The notes beneath the pieces are model-generated. The model made no database searches, was not told the DNA's origin, and saw only the letters and a program-made list of their open reading frames with translations. 20,525 nt of DNA, taken from the NCBI GenBank assembly GCA_021769545.1, contig JAETSS010000001.1:1-20525 (forward strand), read 5' to 3'. Positions 7,624 to 13,921 of the stretch are shown piece after piece. Both the position numbers and the translations under genes were made by a program. This stretch comes from Eubacterium sp. Lineage in GTDB: Bacteria; Bacillota_A; Clostridia; Peptostreptococcales; Anaerovoracaceae. Within the stretch, counting starts at the first letter, position 1, and every line of letters begins with the position of its first letter.

Positions 7624-9612
7624 CTATATATGATTTGCAACTTCAAATGCGTCCCAGATGGCGTACATGATATTTGCTACATGTCTCGCATCTCCCAGCA
7701 GGTATATCTCCGGGATATCAAACTGCAGCTCTTCATATAACGAATCGTTGGAGCCGTAGCCTACGGAAAGTATCACGGAATCGCACTCTATGGTCCTTCC
7801 CGTATCCAGCGTCAGTACTCCATCCTTGTAGGCTGTGGCTTTGGCGCCTGTCACGCATTCTATATCATTGAACGGGATAAGTCTTTCCAGCATCTCGCTG
7901 TTGGCATGGCACAGCGGTCCGTTCATGGCAAGGGGCTTATCAAGGGCTTCGACGATAGTCACGTTCCTGCCCTTCTGAGCAAGCCAGAGAGCTGTCTCGC
8001 ATCCTACCAGTCCGCCGCCTATTACCACTGTCTTTTCTCCCGGATCCTTCACTTCCGTCAGTACATCGGCAGCCGTATATACCTTATCATCGTCTCCAAG
8101 GGAGAATACCTTTGGCGTGGAGCCTGTAGCTATTATCACTGCATCAGCATCGCTTGCAAGGATGTCCTCCTTCGTCAATGCCTTATCTAGGTTAACGGTG
8201 ACATCGAGAGCCTTAAGCATGTTTTCATACCAGCTTACGAGAGCCAGATCGTCTTCCTTGAAATCCGGTGCTCCTCCCGGTATCAGATTGCCGCCAAGTC
8301 TCTCACTCTTTTCATAGATCACAGGCTCATGCCCTCTTATGGCAAGGACTCTTGCGGCCTCGCAGCCTGCCACTCCGCCGCCTGCTATCAACACCTTCTT
8401 AGGTTTGCACACAGGATTATACGCCGTAGCTCTTTCCCTGCAGGCCTGCGGATTCACAGCGCAGTTGAGGGCAGAGTATTCCTGTATCCTTCCCATGCAG
8501 CCCTCATGGCATGAGAGACATGGTCTTATGTAGTCCTTCTGTCCGGCTCTCAGCTTGTTGACATAATCGGGATCTGCAAGCAAAGGTCTTCCCAGACTTA
8601 TCATGTCCGTAACGCCGTCCTCTATTGCCGCTGCCGCCATATCGGGATCGTCCATCCTTCCGGCGCATATGACAGGGACGTCAACTATCTCCTTCACCAG
8701 CTTAGCATACGGCATATACAGTCCCTTTGCCTGATACATAGGCGGATGCGACCACCACCACGAATCGTATGATCCTACGTCAACGTCGAGAGCATCGTAG
8801 CCGTATTCCACCAGCAGCTTTGCGGCTTCCTTTCCTTCTTCGAGATCGCGGCCCTTTTCCTCGAACTCCTCTCCCGGAAGAGCGCCCTCGCGATAATCCT
8901 TGATGAAACTCTTAGGGCTGAATCTCAGCGTTACAGGGAAGTCCTCGCCGCATGTCCTCTTGATCTCCTCCACGATCTCTCTTGCAAAGCGCAGTCTGTT
9001 TTCGAGGCTGCCGCCGTATTCGTCCGTCCTATGGTTGAACAGCGAAATGGCGAACTGGTCGATGAGATATCCTTCATGGACTGCATGTATCTGTACTCCG
9101 TCAAAGCCTGCACGCTTGGCATTGTATGCACCTTCACCGAATCTTTCAACGATTTCATGTATTTCTTCTACAGTCAGCTCCCGGCACATCTTGTCCAGCC
9201 ACCTGTGAGGTATCTCCGACGGCGCCACCGGCGGATATTCTCCCAGATTGGTAGGGATCGTCACTCTGCCGAATCCTCCCGACATCTGCAGGAACACTTT
9301 GGAGCCGTATGCGTGTATCCTTTCCGTCATCTCTCTGGCCGTTCTTATGAAATGCACGGGATTGTGTGTAGAGCATGGGCAGTTTGGCATGCCGTGTTCC
9401 TCAACATGATTGTCTACGAACGTCACTCCGGTTATTATCAGACCCGTGCCGCCCTTTGCACGTTCTGTGTAATAATCTATTCCCCGCTGATTGAAGCCGC
9501 CTTCCGCGTCTGCCAGACCCAGGGGACCCATAGGCGCCATGGCGAATCTGTTCTTGATACGACATTTGCCTATGCTCACCGGTGAGAATAGCTTTCTGTA
9601 TTCCATGGACAT
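7624..9612 (-). CDS. Enoate / 2,4-dienoyl-CoA reductase family flavoenzyme
   Basis: Multidomain oxidoreductase of 662 residues, the usual length for the family of FadH, clostridial 2-enoate (cinnamate) reductase and bile-acid enzymes BaiCD/BaiH. Domains: an N-terminal Old Yellow Enzyme FMN barrel (about 1-360), with HAVHEGYLIDQF at 176-187 placing the expected catalytic tyrosine at Y182. A 4Fe-4S site follows: C365, C368, C372, C384. Then come two Rossmann folds, with IAGGGVAGCEAARVL (409-423) for FAD and VIGGGLVGCETALWL (530-544) for NAD(P)H. It reduces an activated C=C bond in the cytoplasm; the substrate is not fixed by sequence. With iorAB and paaK nearby, an aryl-acrylate is a reasonable guess. 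The start at 9612 is set by GGAGG five bases upstream; the next ATG (9606) is less well placed. It is expressed from its own promoter, downstream of the second AraC gene. Confidence 0.9.
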   Translation of the reverse strand: MSMEYRKLFSPVSIGKCRIKNRFAMAPMGPLGLADAEGGFNQRGIDYYTERAKGGTGLIITGVTFVDNHVEEHGMPNCPCSTHNPVHFIRTAREMTERIHAYGSKVFLQMSGGFGRVTIPTNLGEYPPVAPSEIPHRWLDKMCRELTVEEIHEIVERFGEGAYNAKRAGFDGVQIHAVHEGYLIDQFAISLFNHRTDEYGGSLENRLRFAREIVEEIKRTCGEDFPVTLRFSPKSFIKDYREGALPGEEFEEKGRDLEEGKEAAKLLVEYGYDALDVDVGSYDSWWWSHPPMYQAKGLYMPYAKLVKEIVDVPVICAGRMDDPDMAAAAIEDGVTDMISLGRPLLADPDYVNKLRAGQKDYIRPCLSCHEGCMGRIQEYSALNCAVNPQACRERATAYNPVCKPKKVLIAGGGVAGCEAARVLAIRGHEPVIYEKSERLGGNLIPGGAPDFKEDDLALVSWYENMLKALDVTVNLDKALTKEDILASDADAVIIATGSTPKVFSLGDDDKVYTAADVLTEVKDPGEKTVVIGGGLVGCETALWLAQKGRNVTIVEALDKPLAMNGPLCHANSEMLERLIPFNDIECVTGAKATAYKDGVLTLDTGRTIECDSVILSVGYGSNDSLYEELQFDIPEIYLLGDARHVANIMYAIWDAFEVANHI

Positions 9613-9661
9613 TTTTACCTCCGTTTCAATATCTATAGAGCTGTAATTGTCATCGTATTGT

Positions 9662-9680
9662 CAGAATACCTTTCATTCTG
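9662..9680. repeat. Inverted repeat over the flavoenzyme promoter (candidate operator)
   Basis: CAGAAT and ATTCTG, separated by seven bases, form a perfect 6-bp inverted repeat. It covers the -10 box and part of the spacer, a position where a bound protein would block RNA polymerase. It may be a repressor site or chance; the binding protein is unknown. Confidence 0.4.
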
Positions 9681-9691
9681 TCTGATATCAA
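9663..9691 (-). promoter_or_regulatory. Promoter of the flavoenzyme gene
   Basis: The minus strand has -35 TTGATA (9691-9686), a 17-base spacer and -10 TATTCT (9668-9663). This would start transcription about 44 bases before the ATG at 9612. It lies in the 152-base gap after the AraC gene, so the flavoenzyme need not depend on read-through. Confidence 0.55.
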
Positions 9692-9764
9692 GGTAGGATT
9701 CTTCGAAATTTAATGGCTTTTCAGCACGAAAACAGCAAAAGAGGCTAGTTTTACACTTTCCGGA

Positions 9765-10694
9765 TTACCCTTTAGGCAGGAATGTTTCCATATAATGTGT
9801 GATCAGCAGATCGTCTATAAGCGTTCTCACATCCTCAAGCTCCAGGTATGTGATCCTTTCCTCCGAGGCCCTTCCGTACTGTTCCCTGAACTGCTTCGGC
9901 GTGCATTTGTACCAGCGCTTGAAAGCCGAATAGTAATACTTTACATCGGAGAAACCGCATTCCTCCGATATTTCCAGGATCGTCTTGTCCGTATCCAACA
10001 GATACCGCTCGGAGGCGTTTGCTCTTATATAGCTGACCATCCCTCTGAATCCAATGCTTATCTTTCTCATATACTCGGACATGTATCCTTCGGTGAAGCT
10101 GAACTTTTTCGCTAGATCGCCCACCGTGAGCTTTTCACTCATATTATCATACATGTAAGCGTTTATTTCGCGCATCTTATACAAAATATCACTGTTTACA
10201 AGCTGCTTATCCGTATGAAAAAAGCACACGTCGAAGTTCTCTATGAACAGCGCTATTATCTCCTCAGCCGTATCCGCAACGATCCTCTCTTCGCCCTTTT
10301 CCATAAGGCTCTTAAGCATGGCGATGAGCATTCCCTTGAGTCTGCTGTGGGGAGGTGTCGGATATTCCATCGTGGTCTCTGCAAAGCCCTCGCATATGAA
10401 CAGGTTGCTGCAAATGAACGGAAAGCGTTCCTCATAGCGTTTGAGGTCGAAATAAACGGAAACGCATACGTTGTCCTTTCCATCGTAAAGATAATATGCG
10501 TCGGCGTCCACCGAGACGTATTCTCCCGCATGAAGTGTGAATTCCTCGTACGCATATGAAAACCTGACGCTGCCTTTTATACAGAAGATTATCTCCAGTA
10601 TTCCCTTATCGTGCATATTTGTGGGCGTTTTCTCCACGGAATATACGCTTATGCTCACCGGAGTATCGCCTATTTGTTTTAATTTATCTGCCAT
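9765..10694 (-). CDS. AraC-family regulator, paralogue of the one at 5897
   Basis: Transcription factor of 309 residues. A cupin-like N-terminal sensor (about 10-85: TPVSISVYSVEKTP, GILEIIFCIKG, HAGEYVSVDADAYYLY) is followed by an AraC double helix-turn-helix at 188-274. The second helix reads ILEISEECGFSDVKYYYSAF, then KRWYKCTPKQFREQYG. The start at 10694 has AAGGA nine bases upstream. It shares its N-terminal pattern with the plus-strand regulator, so the two probably recognise chemically related ligands (inference), but it lacks the long tail. It lies upstream of the flavoenzyme gene in the same direction and is its most likely regulator. A candidate -10 (TATGAT) precedes it, without a good -35. 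Confidence 0.9.
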   Translation of the reverse strand: MADKLKQIGDTPVSISVYSVEKTPTNMHDKGILEIIFCIKGSVRFSYAYEEFTLHAGEYVSVDADAYYLYDGKDNVCVSVYFDLKRYEERFPFICSNLFICEGFAETTMEYPTPPHSRLKGMLIAMLKSLMEKGEERIVADTAEEIIALFIENFDVCFFHTDKQLVNSDILYKMREINAYMYDNMSEKLTVGDLAKKFSFTEGYMSEYMRKISIGFRGMVSYIRANASERYLLDTDKTILEISEECGFSDVKYYYSAFKRWYKCTPKQFREQYGRASEERITYLELEDVRTLIDDLLITHYMETFLPKG

Positions 10695-10752
10695 CTTATG
10701 TATTCCTTTTTATATCGGAAGCGGTTTTCAATTATCATACCACAGAAATACA

Positions 10753-10787
10753 AAAAAGTGTGACGCAAGTTATCCGTCACACTTTTT
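10753..10787. terminator. Bidirectional terminator between flavin reductase and AraC genes
   Basis: GTGTGACG (10758-10765) and CGTCACAC (10775-10782) form a perfect 8-bp stem with a nine-base loop. It is flanked by A5-6 on one side and T5 on the other, so it can act on both strands. It ends the minus-strand transcript of the flavin reductase / flavodoxin pair before the AraC gene. Confidence 0.85.
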
Positions 10788-10825
10788 GCATCAGACTTTA
10801 GGCGTAGGCTCTAAAAGCTCTGGCT

Positions 10826-11332
10826 CTATTCCCCCTGCTTTGCAGGAGCCACTTTTGCATACCCGTTCCATGCAAACAAAGCTTCCTCAGCCTCATCACC
10901 ATAAACCTGCTCCACGTCACAGATATACAGATAGTGATCGCCTACCTCATGGAATTCTTTCATATTGCACTGGATTGCCACGCGGCTGTGTGCAGGGATC
11001 TTGATAGTGCTTCCTTCTACCTCCACAAGCTCGATCCCGAATTTGGATGCCTTATCCGTATTGCGGCCTGTAGTACTGCCACATCCCATTACCGCATCGG
11101 CAATTTCCGCACCGGGAACGGTAACGATAACCTTCTTATTGTTGCGCACCATTTCCCCACTATAAGAAGTCTTCGCCATAGCATAAGCAATCATATTGGG
11201 ATCAAATGAAAGATATGTCCACCATGAAACGGTGGCAAGATTTGTAGAGCCATCCGGCTTTTGCGTACATACAAGCGTTACAGGGTTAGGAGATGTCAGA
11301 CCTGCTGCCTGCGGTAAATTTATTTTTTTCAT
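10826..11332 (-). CDS. Flavin reductase family protein (FMN-binding split barrel)
   Basis: Protein of 168 residues of the flavin reductase-like / FMN-binding split-barrel family. Members bind FMN and use NAD(P)H to reduce flavin, or act as partner reductases. The N-terminal pattern PNPVTLVCTQKPDGSTNLA, then SWWTYLSFDPNMIAYAM, is typical. NNKKVIVTVPG, GRNTDKASKFGIELVE and HYLYICDVEQVY follow the expected fold. ATG at 11332 is chosen: the AAGGA site is ten bases before it but only one base before the ATG at 11341. It starts 23 bases after the flavodoxin-like gene and is surely co-transcribed with it. Under HxlR control this pair probably handles electrophile, quinone or other redox stress (inference). 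Stop TAG. Confidence 0.85.
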   Translation of the reverse strand: MKKINLPQAAGLTSPNPVTLVCTQKPDGSTNLATVSWWTYLSFDPNMIAYAMAKTSYSGEMVRNNKKVIVTVPGAEIADAVMGCGSTTGRNTDKASKFGIELVEVEGSTIKIPAHSRVAIQCNMKEFHEVGDHYLYICDVEQVYGDEAEEALFAWNGYAKVAPAKQGE

Positions 11333-11355
11333 GATATTCATTTCCTTTCTTGAAT

Positions 11356-11907
11356 TTACTGAATCGATTTCCCAAGCTCATATGCCTGTTCCAGCTCCGG
11401 TTTTCCGGCGATATCGCCAACTGCTCCATTGCCTCCGGCAAGGACATGGCCGAGATTTTTCCAGTTCAGATGCTCCATAAGATGGTCGTAATAAGTCAGG
11501 ACATCCTCAAATCCATGGCCCTCTGCCGCCATCAGAAGCGCCGAAGAACGGTCATGCCCTCTTAACAGATTGCCGTCTCCTTCCTCCAAAGCAAACAGAC
11601 GGTCAACCGCCGTCCTTATCTGACCGCTCATATTCCAGTAATACAAAGGTGTCGCAAGCACGACCATATCACATTCCCTGACTGCCGCATAGATCTGCAC
11701 CATATCATCCTTTTGGACGCACGGACATTCCCTGCTGCTATGGCCGCCAAAGCAACCTTTGCAGCCATGTATATCCATGCCGTCAAGGAAAAATTCCGTA
11801 ACTGTATGTCCTGCTTCTTTGGCACCTCTTGTAAATTCTGCAGCCAGAGCAGATGTATTCCCCTTCTTACGGGGGCTTCCATTCAGAATAACAATTTTCT
11901 TACCCAT
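11356..11907 (-). CDS. Flavodoxin-fold NAD(P)H-dependent oxidoreductase
   Basis: FMN-binding flavodoxin-fold oxidoreductase of 183 residues (NADPH-dependent FMN reductase / iron-sulfur flavoprotein-like group). The phosphate-binding loop is NGSPRKKGNTSAL near the N-terminus, and LATPLYYWNMSGQIRTAVDR is the usual second flavin-contact region. Four cysteines (C49, C52, C61, C63) resemble the cluster seen in Isf-like proteins, but the spacing C-x2-C-x8-C-x-C is not the classical one, so an Fe-S cluster is uncertain. ATG at 11907 is preferred (AGGAGG eight bases upstream) over 11913, which is too close. It is the first gene of the redox pair, divergent from the HxlR regulator, with a leader of roughly 180 bases if the minus promoter at 12097-12124 is used. 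Confidence 0.85.
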   Translation of the reverse strand: MGKKIVILNGSPRKKGNTSALAAEFTRGAKEAGHTVTEFFLDGMDIHGCKGCFGGHSSRECPCVQKDDMVQIYAAVRECDMVVLATPLYYWNMSGQIRTAVDRLFALEEGDGNLLRGHDRSSALLMAAEGHGFEDVLTYYDHLMEHLNWKNLGHVLAGGNGAVGDIAGKPELEQAYELGKSIQ

Positions 11908-12008
11908 AATCATTTCCTCCTGATATTTGATAATATATTTTTATTTCATTGCAATTCTTATGACGTATGATATTCAGCTGATTTCCGCCCGGTTTCCTGC
12001 TCTTTTCC

Positions 12009-12027
12009 ATACAAAGAAACCTTGTAT
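12009..12027. repeat. Inverted repeat in the flavodoxin-gene leader
   Basis: ATACAA and TTGTAT flank a seven-base spacer. It sits inside the predicted leader, about 100 bases before the start codon at 11907. Role unknown; it may be an operator or a weak RNA hairpin. I see no known riboswitch consensus, including the FMN type, in 11908-12090. Confidence 0.25.
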
Positions 12028-12069
12028 CAACACATTGCTGCAGTCCTCAACGCTTCCATAACTGTAAAA

Positions 12070-12098
12070 TTGACTTTACCTGCTATTGATATTATAAT
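12070..12098 (+). promoter_or_regulatory. Promoter of the HxlR regulator
   Basis: -35 TTGACT (12070-12075), a 17-base spacer and -10 TATAAT (12093-12098). This is the best promoter in the window by eye. The transcript would begin near 12105, ahead of the three operator-like sites. Confidence 0.7.
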
Positions 12099-12124
12099 TA
12101 TAGCCAGAATGAAACATAAATCAA
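12097..12124 (-). promoter_or_regulatory. Promoter of the flavodoxin / flavin reductase pair
   Basis: The minus strand has -35 TTGATT (12124-12119), a 16-base spacer and -10 TATAAT (12102-12097). The -10 boxes of the two divergent promoters overlap, and the first operator-like site lies two bases upstream of this -35. Confidence 0.5.
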
Positions 12125-12126
12125 GT

Positions 12127-12178
12127 ACGTACCTTTAAGTGCGATACTTACATATAAGTTATATACTTACCTAAAGGA
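12127..12178. repeat. Three evenly spaced operator-like sites for the HxlR protein
   Basis: Three related 14-base units repeat every 19 bases: ACGTACCTTTAAGT (12127-12140), ACTTACATATAAGT (12146-12159) and ACTTACCTAAAGGA (12165-12178). The central unit is a perfect ACTTA-n4-TAAGT inverted repeat, and the outer ones are degenerate. The last overlaps the ribosome site of the HxlR gene. The arrangement fits autoregulation and control of both divergent transcripts; that the HxlR protein binds here is inference. Confidence 0.6.
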
Positions 12179-12188
12179 GAGTGTAAAA

Positions 12189-12521
12189 ATGGGCGACCGC
12201 TGCATATCACAAGAAAGCCTTGAAACCACCGGTTTCAGCTATACCCTTTCCCTGATCAACGGGAAATATAAAATGACGATCCTATACACCCTTATGGAAT
12301 TCGGCATTGTTCGTTTTAATGAAATGAAAAAATATATCGGGGAAATCTCCTATAAAACGCTTAGCTCCACTTTGAAAGAATTGGAAGCGGATCAGTTGGT
12401 ACACAGAAAGGAATACCCACAGATCCCTCCAAAAGTAGAATATAGTTTGACAGAACGCGGAAAATCTCTGATTCCCATTTTAGACAGTATGTGTGAATGG
12501 GGCGATAAACACCGCCTATAA
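12189..12521 (+). CDS. HxlR-family redox regulator (YodB-like)
   Basis: Winged-helix DNA-binding protein of 110 residues. The family pattern is clear: GKYKMTILYTLMEFGIVRFN, then ISYKTLSSTLKELEADQLV and the wing PPKVEYSLTERGKSL. Only two cysteines are present, C5 near the N-terminus and C102 near the C-terminus. In Bacillus subtilis YodB the thiol sensor uses an N-terminal Cys6 and a C-terminal Cys101 that form a disulfide between subunits; position and protein length match closely. This supports a diamide / quinone-responsive repressor of the divergent flavodoxin and flavin reductase genes (inference). ATG follows GGAG (12176-12179) by nine bases. It ends in TAA, directly before a strong bidirectional terminator. 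Confidence 0.88.
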   Translation: MGDRCISQESLETTGFSYTLSLINGKYKMTILYTLMEFGIVRFNEMKKYIGEISYKTLSSTLKELEADQLVHRKEYPQIPPKVEYSLTERGKSLIPILDSMCEWGDKHRL

Positions 12522-12524
12522 TCA

Positions 12525-12563
12525 AAACAGCAGCTACCCATCCGACTCGGTTAGCTGCTGTTT
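12525..12563. terminator. Bidirectional terminator between HxlR and sortase genes
   Basis: AAACAGCAGCTA (12525-12536) pairs perfectly with TAGCTGCTGTTT (12552-12563) over a 15-base loop. A T-rich tail (CATTTTTATT) follows on the plus strand and TTTT on the minus strand. It serves the HxlR gene (plus) and the long iorAB-sortase run (minus). Confidence 0.85.
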
Positions 12564-12651
12564 CATTTTTATTAAATTGTAGCCCCGTACTCCGCCTTTC
12601 AAAATGGTTGGAAATTTTGCAGCCGGGCCATATATATGAGCTCCGGACTTC

Positions 12652-13425
12652 CTACTGGGGCTTCTGTGCTCCCGCATCTATGCGCTTTCCAACAATGAAA
12701 AACCTGCCGTTTTCCGTATGGTATGCGCATGTGGAGAGGGTCACAAGCTGATCGCCGTACTCCGCCATGACTCCCGTATCGTATTCCGACAGGGCCTTGA
12801 CGCCCTTGATGTATTCGTTGAAATCCGACTGGGAGGTCATCCCGGCATACTGATAATACTTGAATTCCGTCGAATCCTCGGGATATATCTGGCTATGTCC
12901 CGCGGCGATGACAGCATAAGTTCCCTGTCCGCCCTTATATATCGTATCGAACCTGAATGTCTTATGCTCATCGTAGAATTCCTTATCCTCATACTCGAGA
13001 AGATCGTGGAACATGGTGCCGTTCTTCATATGATGTCCGTAAATGAGAAAATTCGAAGTCGGTATGAAGATGTCGCTTGCCGCGTCCATGAACGGGGTCC
13101 CCGAAACGGCATCCTCCTTGTTGAAGTTCTTTCTGAGATAATATTCGGGGTCGCTTTGTGTCTGCATTACCGGGTAATTTATATTGGTATCCTCCACGGT
13201 TATCCAGCCTATTATATCGCTGTTGGCATTATAGAGATCGACGTAATTTCCTACTACGGTCCCCTTGTCGGTAACGAGATCCGCTTTGTCGGTCTTGAGC
13301 TTTGCAAGGTCGTCAAAAGCGCCCTGCTCCCTCATGCCGTTGATAAAATAATCCAGCAAAACTCCCGCCGAGCCTACAAACACTATAAGACATATCACCA
13401 AAACTATCTTTCTTCCCAGACTCAT
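12652..13425 (-). CDS. srtB: Class B sortase
   Basis: Membrane-anchored transpeptidase of 257 residues that joins sorting-signal proteins to peptidoglycan or to each other. One N-terminal transmembrane segment (about 6-24) is followed by an extracellular sortase domain. Catalytic residues are visible: H131 (LIYGHHM), C233 in TLSTC (229-233) and R241 (NGRFFIVGKR). The long region between His and Cys with KFKYYQYAG-like helix content fits class B; here it reads FKYYQYAGMTSQSDFNEYI. The start at 13425 has GAGG about seven bases upstream. No substrate with a sorting signal lies in the window. It is 43 bases after the ACT-protein gene on the same strand with no terminator between, so it appears to be the last gene of the iorAB operon; a functional link is unclear. 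Confidence 0.9.
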   Translation of the reverse strand: MSLGRKIVLVICLIVFVGSAGVLLDYFINGMREQGAFDDLAKLKTDKADLVTDKGTVVGNYVDLYNANSDIIGWITVEDTNINYPVMQTQSDPEYYLRKNFNKEDAVSGTPFMDAASDIFIPTSNFLIYGHHMKNGTMFHDLLEYEDKEFYDEHKTFRFDTIYKGGQGTYAVIAAGHSQIYPEDSTEFKYYQYAGMTSQSDFNEYIKGVKALSEYDTGVMAEYGDQLVTLSTCAYHTENGRFFIVGKRIDAGAQKPQ

Positions 13426-13468
13426 TATTTCCCTCGTATTCCTTCCATCCTTCTACAGCAAGCGCAGA

Positions 13469-13894
13469 CTAGATCAGCTCATTGGTGGTGAAAAGCTTCA
13501 CGCCCTTGGTAGTCAATACTTCTACTGCCTTGGCAGGGTCTTCCACCTTTATCATGATGACAGCTTCATCCTCCTGCGATTTGATGGTCGAATATATATA
13601 GTCTACGCCGATCTGCGCCTCTGATAATATCTTCAACACCTTGTGGAGACCGCCCGGCTTGTCCTCAAGAGATACCGCAACGACTTCCGTGATGCTGGCC
13701 GTAAAGCCTGCTTCCTTTAAAATTTCCGTAGCCTTTTCCGGATCGGGAACGATGCATCTTAAAATACCGAAATCGACCGTATCGGCAATGGTGCTCGCCT
13801 TGATATCGATCCCGTTGTCGGCTAAGATCTTAGTAAGATCAGCCAGTCTTCCTGTTGTGTTCTCTACGAACACTGACATCTGTTTAATCAACAT
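13469..13894 (-). CDS. Tandem ACT-domain protein
   Basis: Small cytoplasmic protein of 141 residues built from two ACT domains (about 1-68 and 70-138). The first has VFVENTTGRLADLTKILADN; the second has VSLEDKPGGLHKVLKILSEA. ACT domains bind amino acids or similar small ligands and usually regulate enzymes. Free-standing tandem ACT proteins are common next to phenylacetate-CoA ligase genes in anaerobes. It may sense an aromatic amino acid or aryl acid and modulate the ligase or IorAB (inference). The start is set by GGAGG seven to eight bases upstream. Its frame is the same as that of the upstream ligase, separated only by that gene's TGA stop and nine sense codons. Stop TAG. Confidence 0.88.
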   Translation of the reverse strand: MLIKQMSVFVENTTGRLADLTKILADNGIDIKASTIADTVDFGILRCIVPDPEKATEILKEAGFTASITEVVAVSLEDKPGGLHKVLKILSEAQIGVDYIYSTIKSQEDEAVIMIKVEDPAKAVEVLTTKGVKLFTTNELI

Positions 13895-13921
13895 TTTAAT
13901 TCCTCCCTGCGTCTTCTCGGA

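Noticed and set aside
7425..7670. An 81-codon plus-strand frame after the nuclease gene.
   Set aside because: It runs through two terminator hairpins into the end of the flavoenzyme gene, has no ribosome site and matches no family.
11908..12090. Possible FMN riboswitch in the leader of the flavodoxin gene.
   Set aside because: No RFN-element consensus is visible; only a short inverted repeat at 12009-12027 stands out.
12718..13491. Long plus-strand open frame of 257 codons opposite the sortase gene.
   Set aside because: It is the shadow of the sortase, whose catalytic motifs are all present; the shadow has no family pattern or ribosome site.
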